A stretch of 64,000 bases of DNA from Longimicrobiaceae bacterium (lineage in GTDB: Bacteria > Gemmatimonadota > Gemmatimonadetes > Longimicrobiales > Longimicrobiaceae), in NCBI GenBank assembly GCA_036375715.1, contig DASVBS010000079.1:62001-126000 (forward strand), given 5' to 3'. Positions 45,057 to 53,322 of this stretch are shown here, piece after piece (within the stretch, counting starts at the first letter, position 1; every line of letters begins with the position of its first letter). The notes beneath the pieces were generated by a model. The model saw only the letters and a list, made by a program, of their open reading frames with translations. It was not told the origin of the DNA and did no database searches. A program made the translations under genes and the position numbers.

Positions 45057-45644
45057 ATGGCCATGCCCTTCGCGCTGACCCCTCCCGAAGCGGGCGAGTT
45101 CGCGCCATCCTTCGGCCGCTACATCGACATGGTTCGCGGCTCCGACCTGCGCGAGGTCCTGGCCTCGCAGCCCGACGCCCTGCGAGCGACGGGGGCCGGC
45201 CTGTCGGAAGGCGAAGCCCTCCGTCGCTACGCGGAGGGGAAGTGGAGCGTGAAAGAAGTAGTCGGTCACCTCAACGACACCGAGCGCGTCTTCTCCTACC
45301 GCGCCTTGCGCATCGCCCGGGGCGACGCCACTCCGCTGCCCGCCTTCGATGAGAACGCCTACGTGGAAATGGCCGGGTTCGACCGCCGCCCGCTGGGTGA
45401 CCTCATCGACGAGTTTGAGACGGTACGCCGGCAGACGCTGTCGCTCCTCGCCGGGCTCGACGAGGAGGGCTGGCGCCGCATCGGGGTCGCGAGCGGAAAG
45501 CCCATCAGCACCCGCGCGCTCTTCTACATCACCGCCGGGCACGCTCGCCATCACCTGCGCCTGCTCGAAAGCCGCTACGGGCTGCGAATTCCCGACAGCG
45601 AACGCGGAGTCACGGCGGATCCGCCCTACGAGACGGCCGGATAA
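45057..45644 (+). CDS. DinB-family protein
   Basis: A 195-residue DinB-like four-helix-bundle protein. Metal-binding His residues are probably those of KEVVGHLNDTERVF (about 68-75) and ITAGHARHHLRLL (about 160-170). The N-terminal WSVKEVVGHLNDTE segment is typical. The first ATG at 45057 is used, with a second at 45063. It is 45 bases after the arginase-like gene and may be in one operon with it. The reaction is unknown. It is not a close copy of the DinB protein at 42901. Confidence 0.88.
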   Translation: MAMPFALTPPEAGEFAPSFGRYIDMVRGSDLREVLASQPDALRATGAGLSEGEALRRYAEGKWSVKEVVGHLNDTERVFSYRALRIARGDATPLPAFDENAYVEMAGFDRRPLGDLIDEFETVRRQTLSLLAGLDEEGWRRIGVASGKPISTRALFYITAGHARHHLRLLESRYGLRIPDSERGVTADPPYETAG

Positions 45645-45704
45645 CGTAACCCGGATCAGGCCGGATGGCGTAGCGCAGTGCCGCGGCGGGAGTGGGAGTG
45701 CACC

Positions 45705-47198
45705 TCAGCCTTTGAGCACCCCCAGGGGCTTCAGGCGCGCGACTTTGCGGGCAATTCCGGCGCGGTGCACCACCTCTACCACCTCGGCTACGTCCTTGTA
45801 GGCCTCCGGTATCTCCTCGGCCACCGTGGCGAAGGAGGCGGCGCGCACTTCGACGCCGCGTTGGCGGAACTCGTCGCGCAGGTTGCGACCCCTCACGGCT
45901 TTCTTCGCCTGGTTACGGCTCATGCGGCGGCCGGCCCCGTGGCAGGTGGAGCCGAAGGTCTCTCGATAGCCCGTCTCGGTTCCCACCAGCACAAAGGAGT
46001 AGCGCGCCATATCGCCGGGGATCAGGACCGGCTGCCCCAGCTTGCGGTACGCCTCCGGGACCTCGAGGTGGCCCGGCGGGAAAGCCCGGGTGGCCCCCTT
46101 ACGGTGCACGCAGAGGCGGCGAGCCTGCCCGTCTACCTCGTGCGTCTCCCACTTGGCGATGTTGTGCGCCACGTCGTAGACCAGCGAGATCCCCAGCTCC
46201 TCCCACGGTCGCTCGAAGACGCGCGCGAAGGCCTCGCGGACGCGGTACGCCATCATCTGGCGGTTGCCGAAGGCGAAATTGGCGGCGGCGTTCATCGCCC
46301 CCAGGTAGCGCTGCGCCTCCGGGGAGTCCAGCGGCGCGCAGGCGAGCTGCCGGTCGGGAAGCTCGATCCCGTAGCGTACCGCCGCCTGCATCATCGTGTG
46401 GAGGAAGTCGTCGCAGACCTGGTAGCCGAGTCCTCGGGAGCCGGAATGGATCAGAACCGTGACTGTGCCGGGCTGCAGGCGGAGGCGCTCGGCGGCCGCC
46501 GCATCGTAGACCTCGTCCACGCACCCCACCTCGATGAAGTGGTTGCCCGATCCCACTGTCCCGAGTTGGTCGCGCCCCCGTTCCAGCGCGCGGGGGCTCA
46601 CCTGCTCGGGATCGGCGCCAGGAAGCGCACCGCCCCCTTCGATGTGGGCCAGGTCGTCCGTTGTGCCGAAGCCCCGCCTGACGGCCCAGCCGGCCCCCTC
46701 CACCAGTACCGCCCGCACCTCCGCGTCGCTCAGCTCGAATCCGCGGTAGTGGCTGCCCACGCCGGCCGGAACGTCGCGCATGATCTGGTTCATGAGCGCC
46801 TCTAGCCGGGGTCGCACCTCCTGCTCCGTGAGATCCGAGCGCAGCAAACGCACGCCGCAGTTGATGTCGTAGCCGACGCCGCCCGGGCTCACCACACCGC
46901 CCTGCTCCGGGTCGAAAGCCGCCACCCCGCCGATGGCGAAGCCGTACCCCCAGTGGATGTCCGGCATGGCGAGCGAGCGCCCCACGATGCCCGGCAGGCA
47001 GGCGACGTTGGCGACCTGCTGCACCGCCGGGTCGCGGCGGATGTCTTCGATGAGCACCCGATCGGCGTAGATCAACCCCTCCACCCGCATCTTCCCCTGC
47101 CGGGGGATCACCCACCGATACTCGTCGAGCTGCCGCAGGTCAGGCACCTCCGTGCCACGGGTGTGGACTTCCGCCGTCGGATCGCGAACCACGCTCAT
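45705..47198 (-). CDS. rtcB: RtcB-type RNA ligase
   Basis: A 497-residue GTP- and manganese-dependent ligase joining 2',3'-cyclic phosphate or 3'-phosphate RNA ends to 5'-OH ends. Metal ligands are in GVGYDINCGVR (about Asp111, Cys114), SGNHFIEVG (His220), HSGSRG (His251) and YDVAHNIAK (His345). The guanylylated His is in CHGAGRRMSR (about 420). GGGAGGT lies 5 bases before the ATG. It is 21 bases downstream of the tandem Usp gene and probably co-transcribed. An archease, the usual RtcB activator, is encoded about 4.7 kb away at 51396. The unit probably serves RNA repair under stress, since no split tRNA was seen. Confidence 0.97.
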   Translation of the reverse strand: MSVVRDPTAEVHTRGTEVPDLRQLDEYRWVIPRQGKMRVEGLIYADRVLIEDIRRDPAVQQVANVACLPGIVGRSLAMPDIHWGYGFAIGGVAAFDPEQGGVVSPGGVGYDINCGVRLLRSDLTEQEVRPRLEALMNQIMRDVPAGVGSHYRGFELSDAEVRAVLVEGAGWAVRRGFGTTDDLAHIEGGGALPGADPEQVSPRALERGRDQLGTVGSGNHFIEVGCVDEVYDAAAAERLRLQPGTVTVLIHSGSRGLGYQVCDDFLHTMMQAAVRYGIELPDRQLACAPLDSPEAQRYLGAMNAAANFAFGNRQMMAYRVREAFARVFERPWEELGISLVYDVAHNIAKWETHEVDGQARRLCVHRKGATRAFPPGHLEVPEAYRKLGQPVLIPGDMARYSFVLVGTETGYRETFGSTCHGAGRRMSRNQAKKAVRGRNLRDEFRQRGVEVRAASFATVAEEIPEAYKDVAEVVEVVHRAGIARKVARLKPLGVLKG

Positions 47199-47219
47199 GC
47201 TTACCTCCCTCTGCTCAGC

Positions 47220-48119
47220 CTACCCGCCCCTGTCTTCCTCCGCTCGGAGTCGCGGTGGCACGATCAGCACCGAGCACTCCGCACGGCGCACCAGCCGGGT
47301 GGAGACGCTGCCGATCAGCAGGCGCCCGAGGAATCCGCGGCCATGCCGGCCGGCGGTGATGAGCTCCACCTCGAGTCGCTGGGCCAAGCGCAGCAACTCG
47401 GGGGCCGGCTCTCCCTGCAGGGCGTGCGTCCAGATGGTTGCCCTGCCCGTGGCCGCGAGCTCCCGCCGACGCTCCTCCAGACTCGCCCGTACACTCTCCA
47501 GGGTGCGGTCCAGCCAGTCGCCCGTCATCAGCCCGGCATCCGTGGGAGGCATCCGCAGGACGTGCGCGAGGTGCAGCTCCCCGCCGGGCTCCAGCAGGTC
47601 GAGCGCCCAGATTCCTGCCTCACGGCTGAGCTCGCTGAAGTCCTCCGCAACCAGCGCCCGCTTCGGAAGGTTCCGTGCCTCGGGGTGCGCGGCGAGTACC
47701 GGGGCATGAGCGAGCTGCATCACCCGCAGCGCCGTCTCTCCGCCGGACCAGCGCTCGGCGCGACCATGTTGGCCCAACCCCAGCAGGATCAGTGCGGCGC
47801 CGTGCTCGCGCGCCGTGTCCGCGATCACCTCGGCGGGGGAGCCTACCTCCACCTTCACCCTCCAGCTCCGCGCCTTGCTCCCTAGTTCGGCAAGTTGAGC
47901 CTCCACGGCCTCCCGGAGCCGCTGCATGCCGAGCCGCTCGAGCTCGAGCTGGATTTCGGCCATCCTCTCTGGAGCCGCAACGTCGTAGAGCAGTAGCGGT
48001 TCCTGCACCGCGAGCACGAGCGGAGACCGCATGCCTCTTCTAACCAAGCCGAGCGCCAGGTGCAGCGCTCCCCTCGCCTCGTCGGTGCCGTCCGTCGCCA
48101 CCAGCAGATGTCTGTCCAT
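47220..48119 (-). CDS. Tandem universal stress protein (UspA)
   Basis: A 299-residue protein made of two Usp domains (about 1-145 and 152-290). The second keeps the nucleotide-binding signature G-x2-G-x9-G-S/T in GRHGRGFLGRLLIGSVSTRLV, so it probably binds ATP. The first has a degenerate version (LLGLGQHGRAERWSGGETALRV). GGAGGACGGCC precedes the ATG. It heads the Usp-RtcB operon, facing the hsp20 gene across 313 bases. Usp proteins help survive starvation, oxidants and envelope stress. Confidence 0.92.
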   Translation of the reverse strand: MDRHLLVATDGTDEARGALHLALGLVRRGMRSPLVLAVQEPLLLYDVAAPERMAEIQLELERLGMQRLREAVEAQLAELGSKARSWRVKVEVGSPAEVIADTAREHGAALILLGLGQHGRAERWSGGETALRVMQLAHAPVLAAHPEARNLPKRALVAEDFSELSREAGIWALDLLEPGGELHLAHVLRMPPTDAGLMTGDWLDRTLESVRASLEERRRELAATGRATIWTHALQGEPAPELLRLAQRLEVELITAGRHGRGFLGRLLIGSVSTRLVRRAECSVLIVPPRLRAEEDRGG

Positions 48120-48432
48120 GGCCGTCCTCCCGAGTGCACGCCACTACCGACCGATTCTGCTTCAACTTGCACATCGCTTGCGGTAGAGCCATCGGGGAGA
48201 TCCGGACTCCCCTGTCGGGGAGAGCCGCCTGAACTCCGCGGCTCGTCGGGCGCCACTCTACCCCGATTTCCATCTGCAACACCCGGGCTGAGAGGAGGCC
48301 TGTAAGCGATCGAAGATCTCCCCACATGAAGTGCCGGCCCTCCCCGACTGAAGTCGTTCTGTGCACACGGCAACTTGGGCTGTCGGGGGCAATGGCGCCC
48401 CCGGTATAGAGCACCTTTTCCAGGAGGTCAAA
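48120..48432. other. Divergent stress-gene control region
   Basis: This 313-base gap separates usp and hsp20 starts. It includes a hairpin at 48194-48212 (GGGGAG/CTCCCC, 7-base loop), another at 48385-48404 and a -10-like TATAGA at 48406-48411. No CIRCE element (TTAGCACTC-N9-GAGTGCTAA) and no clear sigma-32 site were recognised. No gene seen. Confidence 0.5.
48385..48404 (+). promoter_or_regulatory. Hairpin just upstream of the hsp20 -10/leader
   Basis: CGGGGGC (48385-48391) and GCCCCCG (48398-48404) form a perfect 7-base-pair stem with a 6-base loop. TATAGA (48406-48411) follows directly, and the AGGAGGT ribosome site is at 48422-48428. If TATAGA is the -10, the hairpin is in the spacer and would act at DNA level; otherwise it may lie in the leader. 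Confidence 0.45.
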
Positions 48433-48885
48433 ATGGCACTGGTGAAACGCAACGATTTCCCGCTACGTGGGCCTTTTCAGGAGTTGGCGGACCTGCGGCG
48501 GCGCATGTTCCAACTCTTCGAGGAGCCTTTTGCGCTACCGACGTTCCGCGAGCAGGTGGGCTGGATGCCCGACGTGGACATCGTTGAGACCGACGGGGAA
48601 ATCGTGGTCAAGGCGGAGCTGCCGGGCATGAACAAGGAGGACGTGGATGTCGAGATCGACGGAAATGTCCTCACCCTCAAAGGGGAGAAACGGGAAGAGA
48701 AGGAGGAGAAGGAGAAAGAGCGGTACCTCTACGAGTGCAACTACGGCGCTTTCCAGCGCTCCTTCACGCTGCCTACGGAGGTGAACGCCGACGCCGTGAA
48801 AGCCGAGTTCAAGAACGGAGTGTTGAAGATCACGCTCCCCAAGACCGGCGAGCCGCGCGGTAAGAAGATCAACATCGCCGGCTGA
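48433..48885 (+). CDS. Small heat shock protein (Hsp20/alpha-crystallin)
   Basis: A 150-residue Hsp20 chaperone that holds unfolding proteins in a refoldable state. The alpha-crystallin domain spans about 44-140 (VGWMPDVDIVETDGEIVVKAELPGMNKEDVDVEI in pieces, then GAFQRSFTLP, FKNGVLKITLPK with the core G-V-L motif). The C-terminal I-x-I-type segment is KKINIAG. AGGAGGT at 48422-48428 is 4 bases before the ATG, a strong site. The KREEKEEKEKER loop is a highly charged insertion common in this family. It lies opposite Usp-RtcB and is probably stress-induced. Confidence 0.96.
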   Translation: MALVKRNDFPLRGPFQELADLRRRMFQLFEEPFALPTFREQVGWMPDVDIVETDGEIVVKAELPGMNKEDVDVEIDGNVLTLKGEKREEKEEKEKERYLYECNYGAFQRSFTLPTEVNADAVKAEFKNGVLKITLPKTGEPRGKKINIAG

Positions 48886-48911
48886 TCTCGGCGCCGGCGA
48901 TTCGATCCGTA

Positions 48912-48953
48912 CCCGGTCGTTGCCGGGACGAAAGCGATCGCTGAGGCGATCGC
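48912..48953. repeat. Two hairpins after hsp20, including tandem GCGATCGC
   Basis: CCCGG/CCGGG (48912-48927) is followed by GCGATCGC-TGAG-GCGATCGC (48934-48953), each octamer itself a palindrome, together an 8-pair hairpin with a 4-base loop. No T-run follows. They may protect or end the hsp20 transcript. Confidence 0.45.
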
Positions 48954-49182
48954 GCGCCGTCACGAGGAGCTCCGGGCCATCACCCGGCGAGAGGGGATCC
49001 TCTGGCGGACACTCGAGCCCCGGCGTCCTGCCGGCTGATCCGGCGGACGGGGGCGGTTGGACGGAAACCCGGGCGTTTCACCGTTGAGCGGGTGGAGCGC
49101 CCTTTGCTCGTCCGCCCTTTGCAGGGCGAGGGTAGTAGAAGTTTGACGGCCCTGAATCGATACTGGCCGGCGCGGATTTCGC

Positions 49183-49211
49183 TTGATAAGGTTTGCTGCG
49201 AAGCGTAGGAA
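49183..49211 (+). promoter_or_regulatory. Candidate promoter of the CDP-alcohol transferase gene
   Basis: TTGATA (49183-49188) and TAGGAA (49206-49211) are 17 bases apart. Transcription would start near 49218, leaving a short leader with the AGGAGGT ribosome site. Confidence 0.4.
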
Positions 49212-49244
49212 AGTGTGCGCGGTACCCACGATCAGGAGGTTGTC

Positions 49245-49958
49245 ATGAGGACGGATTCCGGGACCTGCTCCCGGGAGCCGGAGGACCCGGTCCTTGACCG
49301 GATTGAGCCAGTGCCTGTGCCGCTCCGGCAGCAGGACGTCGAGCCTGTAGATCTTCCGCAGTCCTTCTGGAGCTCGCTCCCCAACGGGCTCACTCGCTTT
49401 CGCCTGGCAAGCGTTCCTTTCCTCTGGGTCCTCGCGCTGCTGCGCGAGACCACCTGGCTGGGCGTCGGCGTGGCGGTGGCCGCGCTCACCGACGTGTTGG
49501 ATGGGCCGCTAGCACGACGCCTTCGTCGGACCACCGCTGGCGGTAGCAGGCTCGATTCCATCGCCGACCACACCCTCACCGCCTCGCTGGTCCTGTGGCT
49601 CGTCTGGCTTCGTCCCGAGTTCTTCGTGCAGCAATACCCTCTGCTGGCCGCCTGGGCCGCGGTCGGGCTGACTGCACTCCTGGTGGGGTGGGTGCGGTTC
49701 CGGAGGATCGGGGACCTGCACCTCTACTCAGCCAAGGTCGCCGGAACCGTCGGCTATCTCTTCGCCATCTGGCTGTTGTTGTTCGGCACCTACAGCGTGA
49801 GGATCTTCTACCTCGTCATCGGGATCTGCATCCTAGCCTCGGCCGAAACCCTCCTCGTGGTGTCGACCCGCTCGAGAGTGAGCGAGCACCTCGGGTCGAT
49901 CTTCCTGCGGTCTCCGCGTACTCCCGCGGATGGGACGGCAAGCCCATCGCGCCATTGA
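49245..49958 (+). CDS. CDP-alcohol phosphatidyltransferase family membrane protein
   Basis: A 237-residue integral membrane enzyme that transfers a phosphatidyl or similar phospho-alcohol group from a CDP-linked donor. The signature DG-x2-AR-x8-G-x3-D-x3-D is exact: DGPLARRLRRTTAGGSRLD followed by SIAD. About five membrane helices follow. The ATG at 49245 has AGGAGGT 7 bases upstream. A soluble acidic N-terminal extension of about 45 residues precedes the first helix, longer than in PgsA. It might make phosphatidylglycerol phosphate, phosphatidylinositol phosphate or another lipid. It ends 7 bases before pncB. Confidence 0.9.
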   Translation: MRTDSGTCSREPEDPVLDRIEPVPVPLRQQDVEPVDLPQSFWSSLPNGLTRFRLASVPFLWVLALLRETTWLGVGVAVAALTDVLDGPLARRLRRTTAGGSRLDSIADHTLTASLVLWLVWLRPEFFVQQYPLLAAWAAVGLTALLVGWVRFRRIGDLHLYSAKVAGTVGYLFAIWLLLFGTYSVRIFYLVIGICILASAETLLVVSTRSRVSEHLGSIFLRSPRTPADGTASPSRH

Positions 49959-49965
49959 CGGGAAC

Positions 49966-51321
49966 ATGCGCGACTCCCTCTCCGATCGGATGTCGGTGAA
50001 CACCGCTCTCTTCACCGACCTGTACGAGCTCACCATGCTCCAGGCCTACTGGCGGGAGCAGATGATCGCGGAGGCCGTCTTCAGCCTGTCGGTGCGTCGG
50101 CTTCCGGAGGGGCGCAACTTCCTGCTCGCCTGCGGCCTGGACGACGTCCTGACGTACCTCGAATCGCTGCGCTTTACCGAAGAGGAGCTGGGCCACCTGC
50201 GCAGCCTCGGTCTCTTCGAAGAGGGTTTTCTGGAATGGCTGCGCGGCTTTCGCTTCACGGGCGATGTGTTCGCGGTGCCGGAGGGAACGCCGGTCTTCGC
50301 GGAGGAGCCCCTGCTAGAGGTGGTGGCCCCCATTGCGGAGGCGCAGCTGGTCGAGGCGTTCGTCATGAACCAGGTCCACCTGCAGACCGTGCTCGCTTCC
50401 AAGGCGGCGCGCGTGGTCCACGCCGCCGCCGGTCGCAGGGTGGTGGATTTCGGCATGCGGCGGATGCACGGCACGGACGCCGCGTTGAAGGCCGCGCGGG
50501 CCTTCCACGTGGCGGGGGTGGACGCAACGAGCAACGTGCTGGCGGGCGCGGTCTATGGCATTCCAGTCGCCGGCACGATGGCGCACAGCTTCGTGCAGGC
50601 CTATGAGCAGGAAATCGAAGCTTTCCGGACCTTTGCCAGGCTCTATCCCGAAACCACGCTGCTCGTAGACACCTATGACACTCTGGAGGGCGTGCGCCGG
50701 GTGGTGGAGCTCGCGCGCGAGCTAGGCGACGATTTCCGCGTGCGCGGGGTCCGACTGGACTCCGGCGACCTGGGGGACCTGGCCCGCGGAGCGCGAAAGA
50801 TCCTGGACGATGCCGGCCTGACGCAGGTGGAGATCTTCGCCAGCGGTGGCCTTGACGAATTCGAGATTGCGGAGCTGGTGCGGCAGGGCGCGCCCATCGA
50901 CGGCTTCGGCGTGGGGACGCGCATGGGGGTAGCCAGCGATGCCCCGGCGCTGGACATCGCCTACAAGCTCTCCTCCTACGCCGGGAAGAGTCGGCTCAAG
51001 TTCTCACCCGGCAAGCGGATCCTACCGGGGCAGAAGCAGGTCTTCCGCATGGAGGACGACGGGCGGGCGGTTCGGGATGTGATCGCCCGGTGGGGAGAGG
51101 ATCTCTCTGGCCGCCCGCTGCTGCGCCAGGTGATGCGCGGTGGGAATCGTCTGCCAGATCTGGGGGGTCTGGACGAGGCGCGGGCACGCGCCCGGGAGGA
51201 GATCACCCGACTGCCGGACACGGTGCGCGGACTGGATCCGGCCTCTCCGCCTTACCCTGTGGAGCTGAGTCCCCGGCTTCAGGCCCACCTGGAGGAGATC
51301 ACCCGGGCGTCGGGAGGGTAG
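49966..51321 (+). CDS. pncB: Nicotinate phosphoribosyltransferase
   Basis: A 451-residue enzyme making nicotinate mononucleotide from nicotinate and PRPP, the Preiss-Handler step of NAD synthesis. TALFTDLYELTMLQAY begins the fold, DFGMRRMHGTDAALKAAR and GTMAHSFVQAYEQE are typical, and VRLDSGDLGDLARGARKILDDAGL and FGVGTRMGVASDAP carry the PRPP/phosphate site. The ATG at 49966 is 7 bases after the previous stop; in-frame alternatives are at 49930 and 49990. It converges on the archease gene with 74 bases between. Confidence 0.95.
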   Translation: MRDSLSDRMSVNTALFTDLYELTMLQAYWREQMIAEAVFSLSVRRLPEGRNFLLACGLDDVLTYLESLRFTEEELGHLRSLGLFEEGFLEWLRGFRFTGDVFAVPEGTPVFAEEPLLEVVAPIAEAQLVEAFVMNQVHLQTVLASKAARVVHAAAGRRVVDFGMRRMHGTDAALKAARAFHVAGVDATSNVLAGAVYGIPVAGTMAHSFVQAYEQEIEAFRTFARLYPETTLLVDTYDTLEGVRRVVELARELGDDFRVRGVRLDSGDLGDLARGARKILDDAGLTQVEIFASGGLDEFEIAELVRQGAPIDGFGVGTRMGVASDAPALDIAYKLSSYAGKSRLKFSPGKRILPGQKQVFRMEDDGRAVRDVIARWGEDLSGRPLLRQVMRGGNRLPDLGGLDEARARAREEITRLPDTVRGLDPASPPYPVELSPRLQAHLEEITRASGG

Positions 51322-51395
51322 TGCCCGATTGGCGACGAGAGGTTGGCGTTGGCGAAGCGGCGTTCCACGGAGATGGATCGGCGGGCGCCACCCGG

Positions 51396-51851
51396 CTAGA
51401 CGTCGAAGACCACCCGCGCCCGCCACTCTCCCTCGGAGGACGTCACCTCGAGGTCGTGGTAGGTGACGCCCTTGATCTCACGGACCCCAGGCCCTGCGTC
51501 GCGGCAGCGGATCCGTCCTTCCAGCCGTTGCGGAGAGAGGTGGTCGAATTCCACACCGCTGTAGGCGCACCCGCCGACCTGATACAGGTACAACAACTCC
51601 CGCAGCCACTGGACTAGCAGCGTGTCCGCATCGACGGCCTCCAGCGAGATCGGCCGCGCTTCCGAGTCTTCCGAGCTCGACCCCGCTGGCGGCGAGGTGT
51701 CCTCCATCAGCGCCAGCATGCCGGCCGCGGCACGGCGGAAGAGCTCCTCCAGCGAGGGTGCGCGCACCAGGAGGCCGAGGTCGGCGGTGTGTTCCATCGC
51801 CTCGACCCCGACGGGAAGATCCGGGGCATGCTCGGGCGGCTGAGATTCCAT
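51396..51851 (-). CDS. Archease family protein
   Basis: A 151-residue archease, a small metal-binding protein that accelerates RtcB guanylylation and turnover. MEHTADLGLLVRAPSLEELFRRAAAGMLALM is the family opening, with the His and Asp of HTAD among conserved metal ligands; the C terminus ITGVTYHDLEV-like segment (here IKGVTYHDLEV) and Asp of VVFDV are also typical. AGGAG lies before the ATG at 51851. It follows the PEBP gene by 14 bases on the same strand. RtcB is in the same window, and the pair probably works in RNA repair. Confidence 0.93.
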   Translation of the reverse strand: MESQPPEHAPDLPVGVEAMEHTADLGLLVRAPSLEELFRRAAAGMLALMEDTSPPAGSSSEDSEARPISLEAVDADTLLVQWLRELLYLYQVGGCAYSGVEFDHLSPQRLEGRIRCRDAGPGVREIKGVTYHDLEVTSSEGEWRARVVFDV

Positions 51852-51865
51852 GCTCCTCTCCTGGC

Positions 51866-52327
51866 TCACCCCCGCTGATACGTGCCCACCAGCGTTGCCT
51901 GGGCGAGCACGTGTCCCTCCATCGCCCGTTCGATCGCCTGTTTGGTGGGCGTGCCCAGGTCGCCGAGGACCGTGTCCAGGGCGTACAGCTTGTGGAAGTA
52001 GCGATGTCGGCCGATGGGTGGACACGGGCCGCGATACCCGACCCTCTTCCAGTCGTTGAGACCCTCGCGTGCGCCGGCAGGGACGCTGTCCTCGGGCAGC
52101 TCATGCGTATCGGCCGGCACGTCGTAGAGCACCCAGTGCACCCAGGTCGTCTTGGGCGCGGCCGGATCGGGCGCATCCGGATCGTCGACGATGAGGACGA
52201 AGCTGCGCGTCCCTTCCGGGGCGCCGCTCCAGGCCAGCGGCGGCGAAATGTCCACGCCGTCACAGGTGTACTGCGACGGAATCGGCCCGTTCGGTGTGAA
52301 GGCGGACGAGGTCAACGTGAGGGACAT
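51866..52327 (-). CDS. PEBP family (YbhB/YbcL-type) protein
   Basis: A 153-residue phosphatidylethanolamine-binding-protein-fold protein. LTSSAFTPNGPIPSQYTCDGVDISPPLAWSGAP begins the fold (in parts), DDPDAP and TWVHWVLYDVP form the ligand pocket, and GYRGPCPPIGRHRYFHKLYALD is the second signature. GGAGGAAGTC precedes the ATG. Bacterial members are of unclear function, proposed kinase or protease modulators. The start lies 68 bases inside the 3' end of the upstream lipoprotein hydrolase gene. Confidence 0.94.
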   Translation of the reverse strand: MSLTLTSSAFTPNGPIPSQYTCDGVDISPPLAWSGAPEGTRSFVLIVDDPDAPDPAAPKTTWVHWVLYDVPADTHELPEDSVPAGAREGLNDWKRVGYRGPCPPIGRHRYFHKLYALDTVLGDLGTPTKQAIERAMEGHVLAQATLVGTYQRG

Positions 52328-53267
52328 GACTTCCTCCGGGTAAAGGATCCATCACGCCGGTGCGCGGGGCCTCCCGGCGAAGAAAGGGAAAGTGGCTCAA
52401 CGTGCTGTCAGCCAGCTCCCGCATCACCTCCAGCTCGTCGGGCATGAGGTGGTCTTCCGGGAGCCAGATCTGGCGCACCGGTGGACCGGCTGCCCGAGCC
52501 AGCCGCAGGGCCGCCTCCCGCGGCACCTGTTGGTCGTACAGGCCGTTGATCAGCAGGAGCGGGGTGGGTGAAATCCTGCCCACGTGCCGCGCAGGCTCCA
52601 ATTCGCGGAAGTACCAGGCGAGAAAGCCCGCGGTCAGTCCGCGCAGGAGACGATTGCGCACCGGCAGGTTGGTGCGGAAGAGGAGGGGGAGCCCGCCGCC
52701 GCCGAAATGCAGCGCAACGCCCCGGAAGATGCTATCCGCGCCCGCGGGTGTGGCGAAGGGCACCCCGAAGCTGACCCCGACGAGCGCGATACGCGCGGAA
52801 TCCACCTCCGGCATTCCGGCCAGGAAGCGGGCCGCCCCCCTCAGGATCCCGGGCATGGCGGAGGCTGATCGACGGATCCCGGGCAGGCGCTGCAGCAGGG
52901 TTCCGAGATCGAGACCTTCCGGGAAGACCTCCGGGTACTCCACTGCCAGCACCGCCACCTCGAGCGGACCGGGGATTACCGAGGCTGCTTGCCTGCCTGT
53001 CTCTCGACCCGCCACCAGGACCACGCCGGGCACCTTCCCGCCAGCCATCCGCTCGCCCGTCGGCAGACGCAGATAGGCCTGGACCGTATCTCCCCGCGTG
53101 TTGGCAAAGACCACGCTGAAGAGCCGCTCGCTCGAGTCGGCCTGGACGAGCTCCTGTCGCACGGGCTGCAGGACCTCGAGCCGGGTCACTGGAGGCGTGC
53201 ATCCGCCCGCGAGCCCGATTGGCAGCAGAAGCCCCGTCCAGCTTCGTAGTCGTTGGTACCTGGGCAC
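52260..53267 (-). CDS. Alpha/beta-hydrolase-fold lipoprotein
   Basis: A 335-residue putative hydrolase. The GTG at 53267 has AAGGAGA about 5 bases upstream and a lipoprotein signal (VPRYQRLRSWTGLLLPIGLAGGC). The nucleophile elbow is probably GVSFG in ALVGVSFGVPFA; PTPLLLINGLYDQQVP and LPEDHLMPDELEV carry the late Asp and His of an alpha/beta-hydrolase triad. The elbow Ser makes an esterase or peptidase possible. The C-terminal tail (about 30 residues) reads into the PEBP gene by 68 bases, an unusually long same-strand overlap, so the real stop context could be checked. Substrate unknown. Confidence 0.7.
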   Translation of the reverse strand: MPRYQRLRSWTGLLLPIGLAGGCTPPVTRLEVLQPVRQELVQADSSERLFSVVFANTRGDTVQAYLRLPTGERMAGGKVPGVVLVAGRETGRQAASVIPGPLEVAVLAVEYPEVFPEGLDLGTLLQRLPGIRRSASAMPGILRGAARFLAGMPEVDSARIALVGVSFGVPFATPAGADSIFRGVALHFGGGGLPLLFRTNLPVRNRLLRGLTAGFLAWYFRELEPARHVGRISPTPLLLINGLYDQQVPREAALRLARAAGPPVRQIWLPEDHLMPDELEVMRELADSTLSHFPFLRREAPRTGVMDPLPGGSHVPHVDLVRLHTERADSVAVHL

Positions 53268-53322
53268 CGTCGTCTCCTTGCTTCCGCAGCCGGCGCAGGT
53301 TCCAGACCGGTGGGTGCGGGGA

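Larger units (their letters stand above)
48886..49244. other. 359-base gap after hsp20
   Basis: Besides the hairpins at 48912-48953, this gap has a 40-codon open frame ending near 49038 with a protein-like composition but no ATG, GTG or TTG start in place, and a candidate promoter at 49183-49211. No further gene is supported. Confidence 0.4.

Noticed and set aside
48886-49038. Short frame after hsp20 with protein-like composition
   Set aside because: No usable start codon or ribosome site lies in frame, and it contains two perfect hairpins; treated as intergenic.
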